Positions 1-6,759 of a DNA stretch of 7,675 nucleotides are shown piece after piece (within the stretch, counting starts at the first letter, position 1; each line of letters begins with the position of its first letter). A program made the position numbers and the translations under genes. This DNA comes from an uncultured Gammaproteobacteria bacterium. GTDB lineage: Bacteria > Pseudomonadota > Gammaproteobacteria > CAJQNE01. The notes under the pieces are model-generated. The model saw nothing but the letters and a program-made list of their open reading frames with translations. It was not told where the DNA came from and searched no databases. Location of the stretch: assembly GCA_905479545.1 (NCBI GenBank), contig CAJQNE010000360.1, positions 1 through 7,675 of the forward strand. The letters run 5' to 3'.

Positions 1-15
1 GGAAGGCTTGAAAGT

Positions 16-91
16 GGGTGGTTAGCTCAGCTGGGAGAGCATCGCCCTTACAAGGCGAGGGTCACTGGTTCGATCCCAGTACCACCCACCA
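16..91 (+). tRNA. tRNA-Val (anticodon UAC)
   Basis: A 76-nt cloverleaf with an encoded CCA end. The acceptor stem GGGTGGT (16-22) pairs perfectly with ACCACCC (81-87), followed by discriminator A88 and CCA at 89-91. The D arm carries the usual AGCTCAG...GGGAGAGC. The anticodon stem TCGCC (42-46) pairs with GGCGA (54-58), and the anticodon TAC lies at 49-51. The T arm contains GGTTCGATCCC. The sequence closely resembles E. coli tRNA-Val(UAC). It reads GUA and GUG codons, probably others by wobble modification. It is probably cotranscribed with the tRNA-Asp 67 nt downstream; the promoter lies left of the window. Confidence 0.97.
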
Positions 92-105
92 CTTTCAGTT
101 GCATC

Positions 106-151
106 ACCGGATCACCCCATCCGGTTTCAGGTTCGGGCCCAAGGGCCGGAA
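106..151 (+). repeat. Two hairpins in the spacer between the tRNA genes
   Basis: The 67-nt spacer (92-158) holds two inverted repeats. The first is a perfect 7-bp stem, ACCGGAT (106-112) with ATCCGGT (119-125) around a 6-nt loop. The second is GGCC (136-139) with GGCC (144-147) around a CAAG loop, extended by TTC (132-134) with GAA (149-151) across a G-G mismatch. Both would form in a joint Val-Asp tRNA precursor and could influence its processing, which is inference. No T-run follows either stem, so they are unlikely to be intrinsic terminators. Confidence 0.5.
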
Positions 152-158
152 TTGATGC

Positions 159-235
159 GGAGCGGTAGTTCAGTTGGTTAGAATACCGGCCTGTCACGCC
201 GGGGGTCGCGGGTTCGAGTCCCGTCCGCTCCGCCA
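159..235 (+). tRNA. tRNA-Asp (anticodon GUC)
   Basis: A 77-nt cloverleaf with an encoded CCA end. The acceptor stem GGAGCGG (159-165) pairs with CCGCTCC (225-231), then discriminator G232 and CCA at 233-235. The D arm TAGTTCAGTTGGTTAGAATA, the anticodon loop CTGTCAC with GTC at 193-195, and the T arm GGGTTCGAGTCCC are nearly identical to E. coli tRNA-Asp. G at the discriminator position is the known aspartate identity base. It reads GAU and GAC. It is the second and last gene of the tRNA transcript, ending at the terminator that starts eight bases downstream. Confidence 0.97.
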
Positions 236-242
236 CTATTTC

Positions 243-274
243 AAAGCGCTTCTTTTATAGAGGCGCTTTTTTTT
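243..274 (+). terminator. Intrinsic terminator of the tRNA transcript
   Basis: AAAGCGCTTC (243-252) pairs with GAGGCGCTTT (260-269), including one G-U pair, around the 7-nt loop TTTTATA, and the stem runs into eight consecutive T (267-274). It begins 8 nt after the tRNA-Asp CCA. This is a textbook rho-independent terminator and separates the tRNA unit from ppiD. Confidence 0.92.
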
Positions 275-581
275 GCCTGAAATTTGTTCCGCATTGTGGC
301 TCGCCGGGGTGCGATGTGGGTAGTGAGTGATTTTCGCTTAATCGCTGATAATTTCTTGCTGAAAATCTTCACTAATCGCCATGAATGGATTGAACGGTTA
401 GCCGTTAAGTACGGGCGGCTGCTCATATTGGCGCATCGCGGTTGCGTCTGTGGTGGCGAGCGGGCAAACTCTCGCACCTTGCGGGATCCGTAAGCCGTTG
501 CCGCCGCTGATTTAGCGCAGACTTGGCGGCTAGAAGGCTGCCCTGATTTCTTACACTTAATAACGAAAATACTTAAATACT
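275..581 (+). other. Intergenic region and probable ppiD leader, with potential hairpins
   Basis: About 307 bp without a credible gene. Three inverted repeats are visible: AACGG/CCGTT around TTAG (393-406); GGT-GCGAG with CTCGC-ACC and one bulged G (452-478, 10-nt loop); and GCCGCC (500-505) with GGCGGC (525-530) enclosing an inner CGCT/AGCG hairpin (505-517). The last 35 bases before ppiD are strongly AT-rich. A ppiD promoter must lie here because the tRNA terminator is upstream, but I found no convincing -35/-10 pair. The hairpins may belong to the 5' untranslated region; that is inference. Confidence 0.45.
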
Positions 582-2519
582 ATGTTGCAGAATATTCGTG
601 ACCGTATGACCGGCATCGTGGCCGGCGTAATTGTTGGTTTGCTGGTGATTACCTTTGGGCTGTGGGGCATTGGCTCCTATTTCACTCCTGATGCAGATCC
701 GGTCGCCGTTACAATCGGCGATGTTGAGCTCAAAGCTTCCGAGCTGGATCGTCGCAGCCAGAACGAGTACCAGAATCAGTTACGCAACTATGAGCGCTTT
801 CGCGAGTTGAACCCGAACGCCCTTATACCCGCACCTGATGCTGCTCAAGCCCGCCAGCGTGCTGTTGATCAGTGGACTAATGAAACGATCGTACGGAATT
901 ACGCGAGTGGTGCCGGCTATCGTTTTACCGATGCACAGGTTCTGGAGGCGGTGCGGTCGAATCCGCAGTTTCAGGAAGATGGAAAATTTTCGGCGAAACT
1001 TTACAGCGAAGCTCTGGCCGCAGTAGGCAACAGCCCTGCGACCTATGAGTACCGTTTACGTCAACAAGGCCAGCTTGCACAGCTCGGCTCGGTAGTGAGT
1101 CAAACGGCGTTTGTTACGCCGTCTAACGACGAAATGACTCGTCAGTTGGCAGAACAGCAGCGGAAAGTGGCGATACTGAAGGTTGACCATAATCAGCTGC
1201 GCGACGGCATTGAAGTTAGCGCCGAGGACTTGCAGGCGTTTTACGAAGAGCGCAAGGGCGATTTGCAGACTGATGCGGAAGCAAAGTTGAATTACATTGA
1301 GTTAGAGAAGCAAAAGCTGGAAATCGATACGGCGGTTGACCCTGAAGTGTTGAAAGCCCGTTACGAGCGCGATAAGGATGCGTATGGCAGTCCGGAACGC
1401 CGCAGCACCCGGCATATTCTTATCAACAATGACACAGAGAATGCCGAGGAAAAAATCAATGAGCTACGTGAGCAGTTGATCGGCGGCGCTGACTTCATTG
1501 AGTTGGCCAAAGAAAACTCTCAGGACCCTGGCTCAGCGCAAAACGGTGGTTCCTTGGGCTTTGTTACTCGTGGCCAAATGGTAGCGCCGTTCGAAGAGGC
1601 GATGTTTGAATTGCCGGTAGGCGAACTTAGTGAAGTGGTCGAAAGCCGGTTTGGCTACCACTTGATCAAAGTCGACGAGATTGAAGCGGCTGACGTTAAA
1701 GCGTTTGACGATGTGGAAGTTCAGGAAGAGTTGGTTAATCAAGTACTTCAGGAGCGTCGCGATCAGGAATTCGAGAAGCGGGTTGAAGATTTGCGGCAGG
1801 TAGCGTTCGAATTGGATAGTCTGGCCGACGTCGCTCAGGAACTGAGTTTCACCACGACGGTTAATGCCACCGACTTCATTACCAAAAACCGCGGTAGCGG
1901 CATTGCTAGCGAGGCTGCAGTGCGGAATGTTGCTTTCTCAAAGGCGCTGGTAGAAGAGAATCGTAATAGTGAAGTTATTCGTTTGCCTGGCGACCGCGCG
2001 GTTGTGTTGCATATGGCTGAATACAAAGCGCCGGAAACGTTGGCGCTGGAAGACGTAAGCGCGGAGTTGCAGGATGAGCTGCTGGTTAAACGTGCCATTG
2101 AGGCCGCGAAAGCCAAAGGCGAGGCGCTGGCTGCTGAGTTACGTAACGGCAAAGCGGCCGAAACCCTGGCAGCTGATGATGCAGCGGTCAGCCTTGAGCA
2201 GCCTGAGCCGGTAGCGCGCAACTCGAGCGCTATCGATGCTGAGGCGCGCCGGACACTGTTCCGCATGCCTAAGCCGGTCGATGGTGCTGCTGAAGTTGCA
2301 GGCGTGGCACTGCGTAGTGGTGATTATGCCGTGCTACAGCTGCAGGAAGTGATTGTTCCGGCGGCCAAAGAGCTAGATGAGGACAAGCAACAGAATCGCT
2401 TGCTTGGCTTGGCCAATCGTCGGGCTCAGATTGAAACCAGCTTTCTGTTTGGTCAGTTGCGCGAGGCTGCAAAGGTTGATGTAGACCAAGAGGCTATCGA
2501 CGCAGTCGCTGACCGTTAA
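582..2519 (+). CDS. ppiD: Periplasmic folding chaperone PpiD (SurA-like, parvulin domain)
   Basis: A 645-residue inner-membrane-anchored periplasmic chaperone; in E. coli PpiD sits at the SecYEG translocon and helps exported proteins fold. A short cytoplasmic end (MLQNIRDRM) precedes a single membrane helix at about residues 11-31. A SurA_N-like helical region spans about 35-230. One PpiC/parvulin domain covers about 274-368, with RHILI (277-281), the NGGSLGF motif (321-327), FEEAMFELP (337-345) and FGYHLIKV (357-364). A charged helical C-terminal region follows, ending in PpiD family style. The length is close to the E. coli protein (about 623). The isolated E. coli parvulin domain was reported to lack isomerase activity, so chaperoning is the safer role. 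ATG 582 is chosen because the MLQNIRD start matches pseudomonad homologues, although no good Shine-Dalgarno precedes it. In many proteobacteria lon and hupB lie just upstream; that cannot be seen here. Confidence 0.95.
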   Translation: MLQNIRDRMTGIVAGVIVGLLVITFGLWGIGSYFTPDADPVAVTIGDVELKASELDRRSQNEYQNQLRNYERFRELNPNALIPAPDAAQARQRAVDQWTNETIVRNYASGAGYRFTDAQVLEAVRSNPQFQEDGKFSAKLYSEALAAVGNSPATYEYRLRQQGQLAQLGSVVSQTAFVTPSNDEMTRQLAEQQRKVAILKVDHNQLRDGIEVSAEDLQAFYEERKGDLQTDAEAKLNYIELEKQKLEIDTAVDPEVLKARYERDKDAYGSPERRSTRHILINNDTENAEEKINELREQLIGGADFIELAKENSQDPGSAQNGGSLGFVTRGQMVAPFEEAMFELPVGELSEVVESRFGYHLIKVDEIEAADVKAFDDVEVQEELVNQVLQERRDQEFEKRVEDLRQVAFELDSLADVAQELSFTTTVNATDFITKNRGSGIASEAAVRNVAFSKALVEENRNSEVIRLPGDRAVVLHMAEYKAPETLALEDVSAELQDELLVKRAIEAAKAKGEALAAELRNGKAAETLAADDAAVSLEQPEPVARNSSAIDAEARRTLFRMPKPVDGAAEVAGVALRSGDYAVLQLQEVIVPAAKELDEDKQQNRLLGLANRRAQIETSFLFGQLREAAKVDVDQEAIDAVADR

Positions 2520-2568
2520 TCGCTGACGACTTTGCTGGCTTTAGTTTTCATGGCTAAGCTGGCGGTAT

Positions 2569-2604
2569 AAAAAAACGCCAACCGAATCCGGTTGGCGTTT
2601 TTTT
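2569..2604. terminator. Bidirectional intrinsic terminator between ppiD and fabI
   Basis: Seven A (2569-2575), then CGCCAACCG (2576-2584) pairing perfectly with CGGTTGGCG (2589-2597) around a 4-nt AATC loop, then seven T (2598-2604). The structure is symmetrical, so it gives a GC-rich stem followed by a U-run on either strand. It lies 49 bp after the ppiD stop and 46 bp after the fabI stop, and so ends both converging transcripts. Confidence 0.94.
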
Positions 2605-2650
2605 ATGCCTTAGCACTCTGCCAAATGCGAGCGCCTGGGATGTTCATGGG

Positions 2651-3433
2651 CTATGCGCCTGTGAGCGCTACCGTACTGTAGCCGCCGTCTACGTGGACAA
2701 TTTCGCCGGTAATGCCGCTGGCTAAGTCTGAGCAGAGAAAAGCTGCGGTATTGCCAACTTCTATAGCCGTTACATTGCGCTGCAGCGGGGAGCTTTCGGC
2801 GACGTGTGTCAGCATATTGCGGAAGCCGCTTACGCCCGCGGCGGCGAGAGTTTTGATCGGCCCGGCGGAAATGGCGTTAATGCGTAGTTTGTCACCACCC
2901 AGATCGCGCGCTAGAAAGCGCACGCTGGATTCCAGGCTGGCTTTGGCGGGCCCCATTACGTTGTAATTGGGAATGCCGCGCTCAGCGCCTAAGTAACTCA
3001 GCGTAAGCACGCTTCCGCCTTCCCGCAGTTGTGGCAGCACCGCGCGGGTCAGGGCGGTGAGGCTGTAGGCGCTGATATCGTGCGCGATGCTGTAGTCACT
3101 GCGCCCGACATTATCAATAAATCGACCTTGCAGAGCTTCGCGCGGGGCAAAACCAACTGCATGCACCAGAATGTCAAAGCCGTCGCTCCAGTGGGCTTGC
3201 ACAGCGTTGGCGGCTGCCGCGAGAGATTCGTCGCTGCCAACATCGAGTTCCATAGTGAGAGCGTCGCCGAATTCAGCGGCAGCACTTTCTACCCGACTTT
3301 TAAGTTTGTCATTCTGGTAGCTAAGCGCCAGTTCAGCGCCTTCGCGGTGCATGGAGCCAGCAATGGCGTAAGCGATGGATCGGGTGCTGGCGATGCCAAC
3401 GATTAACGCGCGTTTACCGGCGAGAAAGCCCAT
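2651..3433 (-). CDS. fabI: Enoyl-[acyl-carrier-protein] reductase (NADH), FabI
   Basis: A 260-residue short-chain dehydrogenase-type enoyl-ACP reductase, which performs the last reduction of each fatty acid elongation cycle (trans-2-enoyl-ACP to acyl-ACP) in the cytoplasm. The FabI nucleotide-binding signature GIASTRSIAYAIA is at residues 13-25. The catalytic pair Tyr157-x6-Lys164 lies in NYNVMGPAK, with the further family tyrosine Tyr147 in SYLGAERG. The C-terminal block NTAAFLCSDLASGITGE is typical. Gly94 (HAVGFAP), Met160 and Phe204, equivalent to E. coli Gly93, Met159 and Phe203 at the triclosan pocket, are wild type, so triclosan sensitivity is expected. The length matches E. coli FabI (262). 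A good AAGGAA ribosome site lies just upstream of the ATG. It converges on ppiD across a shared terminator and is last in a possible gloB-mltD-fabI transcript, though its own promoter in the 68-bp gap or within mltD is possible. Confidence 0.97.
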   Translation of the reverse strand: MGFLAGKRALIVGIASTRSIAYAIAGSMHREGAELALSYQNDKLKSRVESAAAEFGDALTMELDVGSDESLAAAANAVQAHWSDGFDILVHAVGFAPREALQGRFIDNVGRSDYSIAHDISAYSLTALTRAVLPQLREGGSVLTLSYLGAERGIPNYNVMGPAKASLESSVRFLARDLGGDKLRINAISAGPIKTLAAAGVSGFRNMLTHVAESSPLQRNVTAIEVGNTAAFLCSDLASGITGEIVHVDGGYSTVALTGA

Positions 3434-3501
3434 GGTAATTCCTTTTCATATGGCGAATGTGGCTCGTAGGTCGAATGGTTGTGCAGGTATTAGTGTAAAC
3501 C

Positions 3502-4992
3502 TTAACCGCTTACAAACAGCCGCAGCCGCTGGCCTGGTTTGATATAGCGCTGACTCTCGAGATTGTTCCAGCGACGTAAGTCGGCAACTTTGACGTTATG
3601 GCGTCGGCCAATCAAGTACAGGCTGTCGCCCGGTTTCACTGTGTAGCGCACGAGTTTGCCGACGGTTTTGGGTTTAGCGGGTTTCCAAACCGTTAGCCGG
3701 CGGCCCGTGTGTAATGTCTCGTGCGGTCGAATGCCATTCCAACGGGCCAGGTCACGGGTTTGTACGTCGTATTTTTGCGCTACCATCGACAGGCTCTCGC
3801 CGCCTTTTACGGTATGTCCGGTGCGCTTGCGTAGTGTGCGGGCGTAACGCGACTGTTTGATGTGTTCAAGCGCCAGCAGGGGTTCTTCCAGCAGTGGCTT
3901 AGTGGCAGCAGGTACCAGCAGTTTCTGCCCGGGTTGTAGGGGTTTGCGCAGCTGGTTCGTTGTCTCGACGATAGCGACCGTGCTTTGATATTTTGCAGCG
4001 ATTTCGCTAACGGTATCGCCAGCTCGAACGGTATGCCGGGCCCAGCGCCCGTAAGCCGGGCTTTGCGGCATCGCCAGCACTTTCTTGAAGCTTGCGACGC
4101 GGTCCTTCGGCAGCAGTAATTGGTTATGACTGCCATTGGGTTCGGTGGCCCAGCGCAGGTGGCCTGCATTCAGGTAAAACAGCTCTGAGAGAGGAATGTC
4201 GGCCAATTCAGCGGCAGCGACTAAATCCAGCTGGGCGGGGGCATAAACGACTTCAAACGCTGACTCGTTACGAATTTCGTGGAGTGTGACTCCATAGTGC
4301 CGCGGGCGACGAATTATTTCGGCCAGCGCCAGAATTTTTGGTACGTAGCTGCGAGTTTCTTTCGGTAGTTCAAGGTTCCAGAAATCCGTTGGCAAGCCTT
4401 TTTTGCGGTTACGACGAATAAGGGAGTTTACCTTACCACCACCGGCGTTATAGGCCGCTAGGGCGAGCAGCCAGTCACCATCAAATCGGCGGTAGAGCAC
4501 TTCAAGGTAATTGAGAGCGGCCTGAGTCGATACCACTAAATCACGACGGCCGTCGTACCACCAGGTTCGATCTATATCAAAGCGATCGGCAGTAACCGGC
4601 ATAAATTGCCAGATGCCGGCGGCCGTTTCTGATGAGTGGGCGTAGGGGTCAAAAGCGCTTTCTACCATCGGAATTAGCGCAACTTCCATAGGCATTCCGC
4701 GGCGCCGGGCTTGTTGCGCAATGTAATACAGAAACGGCTGGGCGCGTTGGGTTGTGCGCTCAATGTGTAGCTTGTTGCGTTGGTAGTGACGGACGTATTT
4801 GTTTACTTCATCACTAACAGGATATCGCAGTACCAGCCCCTGACGAAACGTAGGCCAGATTTGCTCGGCGGCGGAAGCCGGTGCCGGCATAGTCAATGCT
4901 GTAAGGCATAGCAAGAAGCCGAGCATTGTCGATACGGCATTGCGATAATGGCTAATAGAGACGATGACAGTGTTTTTAATTATTCTATTCAT
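3502..4992 (-). CDS. mltD: Membrane-bound lytic murein transglycosylase D (MltD), three LysM repeats
   Basis: A 496-residue periplasmic lytic transglycosylase that cleaves the MurNAc-GlcNAc bond of peptidoglycan to form 1,6-anhydromuropeptides. A Sec signal is visible: basic N-terminus, hydrophobic core at about 23-35, and APASA before a likely signal peptidase I site near 41-42. The SLT catalytic domain spans about 85-230, with the catalytic glutamate Glu111 in MVESAFDP, then GIWQFMP (126-132), AAYNAGGGKV (179-188) and RSYVPKILA (214-222). Three LysM peptidoglycan-binding repeats follow at about 320-361, 393-436 and 449-494, each with a TV(R/K)xG(D/E) start. Cys29 is not in a lipobox (FLLC), so unlike E. 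coli MltD it does not look like a lipoprotein. The ATG at 4992 has no clear ribosome site; Met23 (codon 4924-4926) would give a shorter signal but has none either. It follows gloB by 57 bp, as in E. coli. Confidence 0.95.
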   Translation of the reverse strand: MNRIIKNTVIVSISHYRNAVSTMLGFLLCLTALTMPAPASAAEQIWPTFRQGLVLRYPVSDEVNKYVRHYQRNKLHIERTTQRAQPFLYYIAQQARRRGMPMEVALIPMVESAFDPYAHSSETAAGIWQFMPVTADRFDIDRTWWYDGRRDLVVSTQAALNYLEVLYRRFDGDWLLALAAYNAGGGKVNSLIRRNRKKGLPTDFWNLELPKETRSYVPKILALAEIIRRPRHYGVTLHEIRNESAFEVVYAPAQLDLVAAAELADIPLSELFYLNAGHLRWATEPNGSHNQLLLPKDRVASFKKVLAMPQSPAYGRWARHTVRAGDTVSEIAAKYQSTVAIVETTNQLRKPLQPGQKLLVPAATKPLLEEPLLALEHIKQSRYARTLRKRTGHTVKGGESLSMVAQKYDVQTRDLARWNGIRPHETLHTGRRLTVWKPAKPKTVGKLVRYTVKPGDSLYLIGRRHNVKVADLRRWNNLESQRYIKPGQRLRLFVSG

Positions 4993-5049
4993 TGAAAGCT
5001 GTTTCGGTGGAGCGACAGTGGTTTTTCGAAGTAAGACCAGCGACTGCTG

Positions 5050-5877
5050 TTAAAAGTTATCTTTCCAAGCGCGCAGTATCGCAAAACTGTCTGCAGCAGT
5101 GGTAACTACTGACCCCGGTTGTGGGTTTTTTCCCGATTTTCGGTAGGCCGACGCGGCGTTTCTTAGCGTTTCGCAGCCAGCGCGAACAAACGGGTTTACC
5201 TGCCGTTCGAGTCCGATTGTGCTGGGTAGTGAGGGTTCATCGCGGCTTCGCAGTTCGCTAATGGTTTGCTCGTACGCCAGTAAATCCGAATTGGCGGGCT
5301 CTACTGCTTTGGCAAAACGGATATTCGCTGCGGTGTACTCGTGTGCGGCGTACACCTCTGTTTCTTTGGGCAAGTCGGCGAGTGCTTGCAGGGATTGCAT
5401 GAATTGCTCTGCAGTACCTTCAAACATTCGCCCGCAACCCGCGCTGAAAAGCGTATCACCGCTGAGTAGCCAGTTGTCCCGCGCTGAGTAATAACAAATA
5501 TGGTCCAATGTGTGGCCGGGGGTAGCAATCACTTCGCAATGGAAGTCGAACGCCGGTAGCGACAGTGTTTCGCCGCCGGCAAAGCGGTGAGTAATACTGG
5601 CCAGTGGTGTTTTCTCAGGTCCGTAAACCGCCGCGCCCGGGAAGCGCTCAAGCAGAGGCGCAATACCATCGACGTGGTCAAAGTGGTGGTGGGTTACGAG
5701 GATGATGGTGGGAGTCAGGCCCTCGCGTTCGAACCGTTCAATAACCGGTCCGGCTTCGCCGGGGTCGACTAATAGCGCATTGCCCTGACCGTCGCTGCGA
5801 TACCATATGTAGTTATCCAGGATGCCAACCAGTGCTGGAATAGGTTGAAAGAAGCGATTGTTGGGCCGTTCGGTCAT
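5050..5877 (-). CDS. gloB: Hydroxyacylglutathione hydrolase (glyoxalase II)
   Basis: A binuclear-metal thioesterase of the metallo-beta-lactamase fold. It hydrolyses S-D-lactoylglutathione to D-lactate and glutathione, the second glyoxalase step that detoxifies methylglyoxal in the cytoplasm. Numbering from the upstream ATG at 5931: the metal motif THHHFDHVDG is at 80-89 (His81, His83, Asp85, His86), TPGHT holds His140, SGDTLF holds Asp159 and AAHEYT holds His197. The glyoxalase II C-terminal region has NPFVR at 246-250. The chosen start is Met19 of that frame: it has AAGGA seven bases upstream and gives 275 residues, nearer the family's usual 250-260, with little before the conserved IPAL-x3-LDNYIW. 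The ATG at 5931 would give 293 residues; its GGAGG is only three bases away, but it remains possible. It is first of the minus-strand genes and divergent from the methyltransferase. Confidence 0.94.
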   Translation of the reverse strand: MTERPNNRFFQPIPALVGILDNYIWYRSDGQGNALLVDPGEAGPVIERFEREGLTPTIILVTHHHFDHVDGIAPLLERFPGAAVYGPEKTPLASITHRFAGGETLSLPAFDFHCEVIATPGHTLDHICYYSARDNWLLSGDTLFSAGCGRMFEGTAEQFMQSLQALADLPKETEVYAAHEYTAANIRFAKAVEPANSDLLAYEQTISELRSRDEPSLPSTIGLERQVNPFVRAGCETLRNAASAYRKSGKNPQPGSVVTTAADSFAILRAWKDNF

Positions 5878-5884
5878 AGCGGTT

Positions 5885-5889
5885 TCCTT
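5885..5889 (-). promoter_or_regulatory. Ribosome binding site favouring the internal gloB start
   Basis: On the minus strand AAGGA lies seven bases before the ATG at 5877-5875, an ideal spacing. The alternative ATG at 5931 has GGAGG ending only three bases before it, which is too close for efficient initiation. This decides for the shorter gloB product, without excluding use of both. Confidence 0.6.
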
Positions 5890-5931
5890 GGATGTGTTGG
5901 CATGGAATGTTAGTGGTGCCACCTCTGTCAT

Positions 5932-5987
5932 CGTCCTCCGATATACTAGCAGGCCACTTTTTTAGCTGCTGACACTGCCTACATTTC
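5932..5987. promoter_or_regulatory. Divergent intergenic region between gloB and the methyltransferase gene
   Basis: Both flanking genes must be started from this short region or just inside them. The AT-rich ATATACTA at 5941-5948 reads TAGTAT on the minus strand and TATACT on the plus strand, each resembling a sigma-70 -10 element. A minus-strand start about seven bases on would fall near 5936, leaving almost no leader for the ATG at 5931 and about 59 nt for the ATG at 5877. No good -35 hexamer is visible for either direction, so the promoter call is weak. Confidence 0.3.
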
Positions 5988-6755
5988 GTGAATCGCTTAT
6001 CGTCGAAAAAAAATGCCACTGCAACGGAAGGTGCTAGTCAGTCTGTAATAGCGGAGTGGTTGCGAACACCGCAGGGCCAGATGGTATTGCAGCGTGAGCA
6101 ATTGCGGATTAATGCCCAGTTGGCTCGGGCAACAGTGTTAATGCCCGGTAGAGTGATATACCAATCGCGCCGTTGGTTTGATAAGAACCAGTTCGAGGGC
6201 GAGCAAGTTATAGAGCTCCATACTGCAGAACCGCGAGCAGGTAATGACTGGCCTTTGCCACCGGAGCCGGTTGACTTGCTGTTGTTACCCCACGAGTTTG
6301 AGTTGACTAACCAGCCTCAGGCAGTGCTGCGTTGGGCCGATACTGTGCTAAACGATAAAGGCTGGTTGATCATTACCGGTTTTAAACCAGTGGGCTTACT
6401 CGCAATGTTGTTTGGCCGGCGGATGGGTAAGAGCTGGTCGCGAAACCGGGTTAGTGGCTCGATGCTTCGGCTGTGGCTTACGGAGGCTGGCTATAAGGTT
6501 ATCGAACATGAAAATTGGTCGTATGCCAAAGCGCTCGATGCTCAGCGCAGCGGTTTACTGAGTCGGTTGCCGCAATGGTTGCGACCGAAATACCACGGCT
6601 ATCTGGTTGCCGCGCGAAAAGTTGACCTTCCGGGTACGCCGATGACGGCTCGATGGAAAGGCTTGAGCCGCGGCCGTTTGAATATGGCGGGCGGCGCGGC
6701 GGCGAGTCGTGAGTCGAATGCTCCATTTAACTCATCAATGAACGAGAAGGTTTAA
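5988..6755 (+). CDS. YafS-like methyltransferase-fold protein, substrate unknown
   Basis: A 255-residue protein in the position of E. coli yafS and P. aeruginosa PA1814, predicted class I SAM-dependent methyltransferases of unknown substrate. What can be seen: a WLRTPQGQMVLQREQ block (24-38) like the N-terminus of this family; VDLLLLPHEFEL (95-106) at the strand-4 position, where class I enzymes often have an acidic residue and a peptide of this type; LNDKGWLIITGF (121-132) as the post-motif strand; and an LTEAGYKVIEHE strand-helix region (164-175). The glycine-rich SAM loop expected near residues 50-70 is not recognisable. The last 40 residues are basic and Gly/Ala/Ser-rich, and probably disordered. 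It starts with GTG; an in-frame TGA at 5970-5972 rules out a longer form, and no Shine-Dalgarno is evident. It ends four bases before rnhA, so the two are very probably cotranscribed. Confidence 0.82.
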   Translation: MNRLSSKKNATATEGASQSVIAEWLRTPQGQMVLQREQLRINAQLARATVLMPGRVIYQSRRWFDKNQFEGEQVIELHTAEPRAGNDWPLPPEPVDLLLLPHEFELTNQPQAVLRWADTVLNDKGWLIITGFKPVGLLAMLFGRRMGKSWSRNRVSGSMLRLWLTEAGYKVIEHENWSYAKALDAQRSGLLSRLPQWLRPKYHGYLVAARKVDLPGTPMTARWKGLSRGRLNMAGGAAASRESNAPFNSSMNEKV

Positions 6756-6759
6756 CCCA

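Noticed and set aside
48..236. Minus-strand open frame across the two tRNA genes
   Set aside because: It is antisense to both tRNAs, which fully explain the sequence.
159..274. Possible integration site for a mobile element at the 3' end of tRNA-Asp
   Set aside because: No integrase, no repeat of the tRNA 3' end elsewhere in the window, and the downstream genes are conserved core genes.
241..477. Minus-strand open frame over the tRNA terminator and leader
   Set aside because: It overlaps the terminator, has basic low-information composition and no family resemblance.
284..493. A 69-residue open frame starting at TTG in the leader region before ppiD
   Set aside because: TTG start without a Shine-Dalgarno, no recognisable domain, and it overlaps the inverted repeats; it looks like chance.
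541..581. CTTACA (550-555) and TTAAAT (573-578) as a ppiD promoter with 17-bp spacing
   Set aside because: The start of transcription would fall at or just after the ATG, which would be inconsistent with translating the conserved N-terminus.
1835..2266. 143-residue Ala/Ser-rich minus-strand frame inside ppiD
   Set aside because: A shadow of the ppiD reading frame with biased composition; ppiD is clearly the real gene.
3029..3406. 125-residue plus-strand frame opposite fabI
   Set aside because: It lies antisense within fabI, whose catalytic motifs are intact, and shows no domain.
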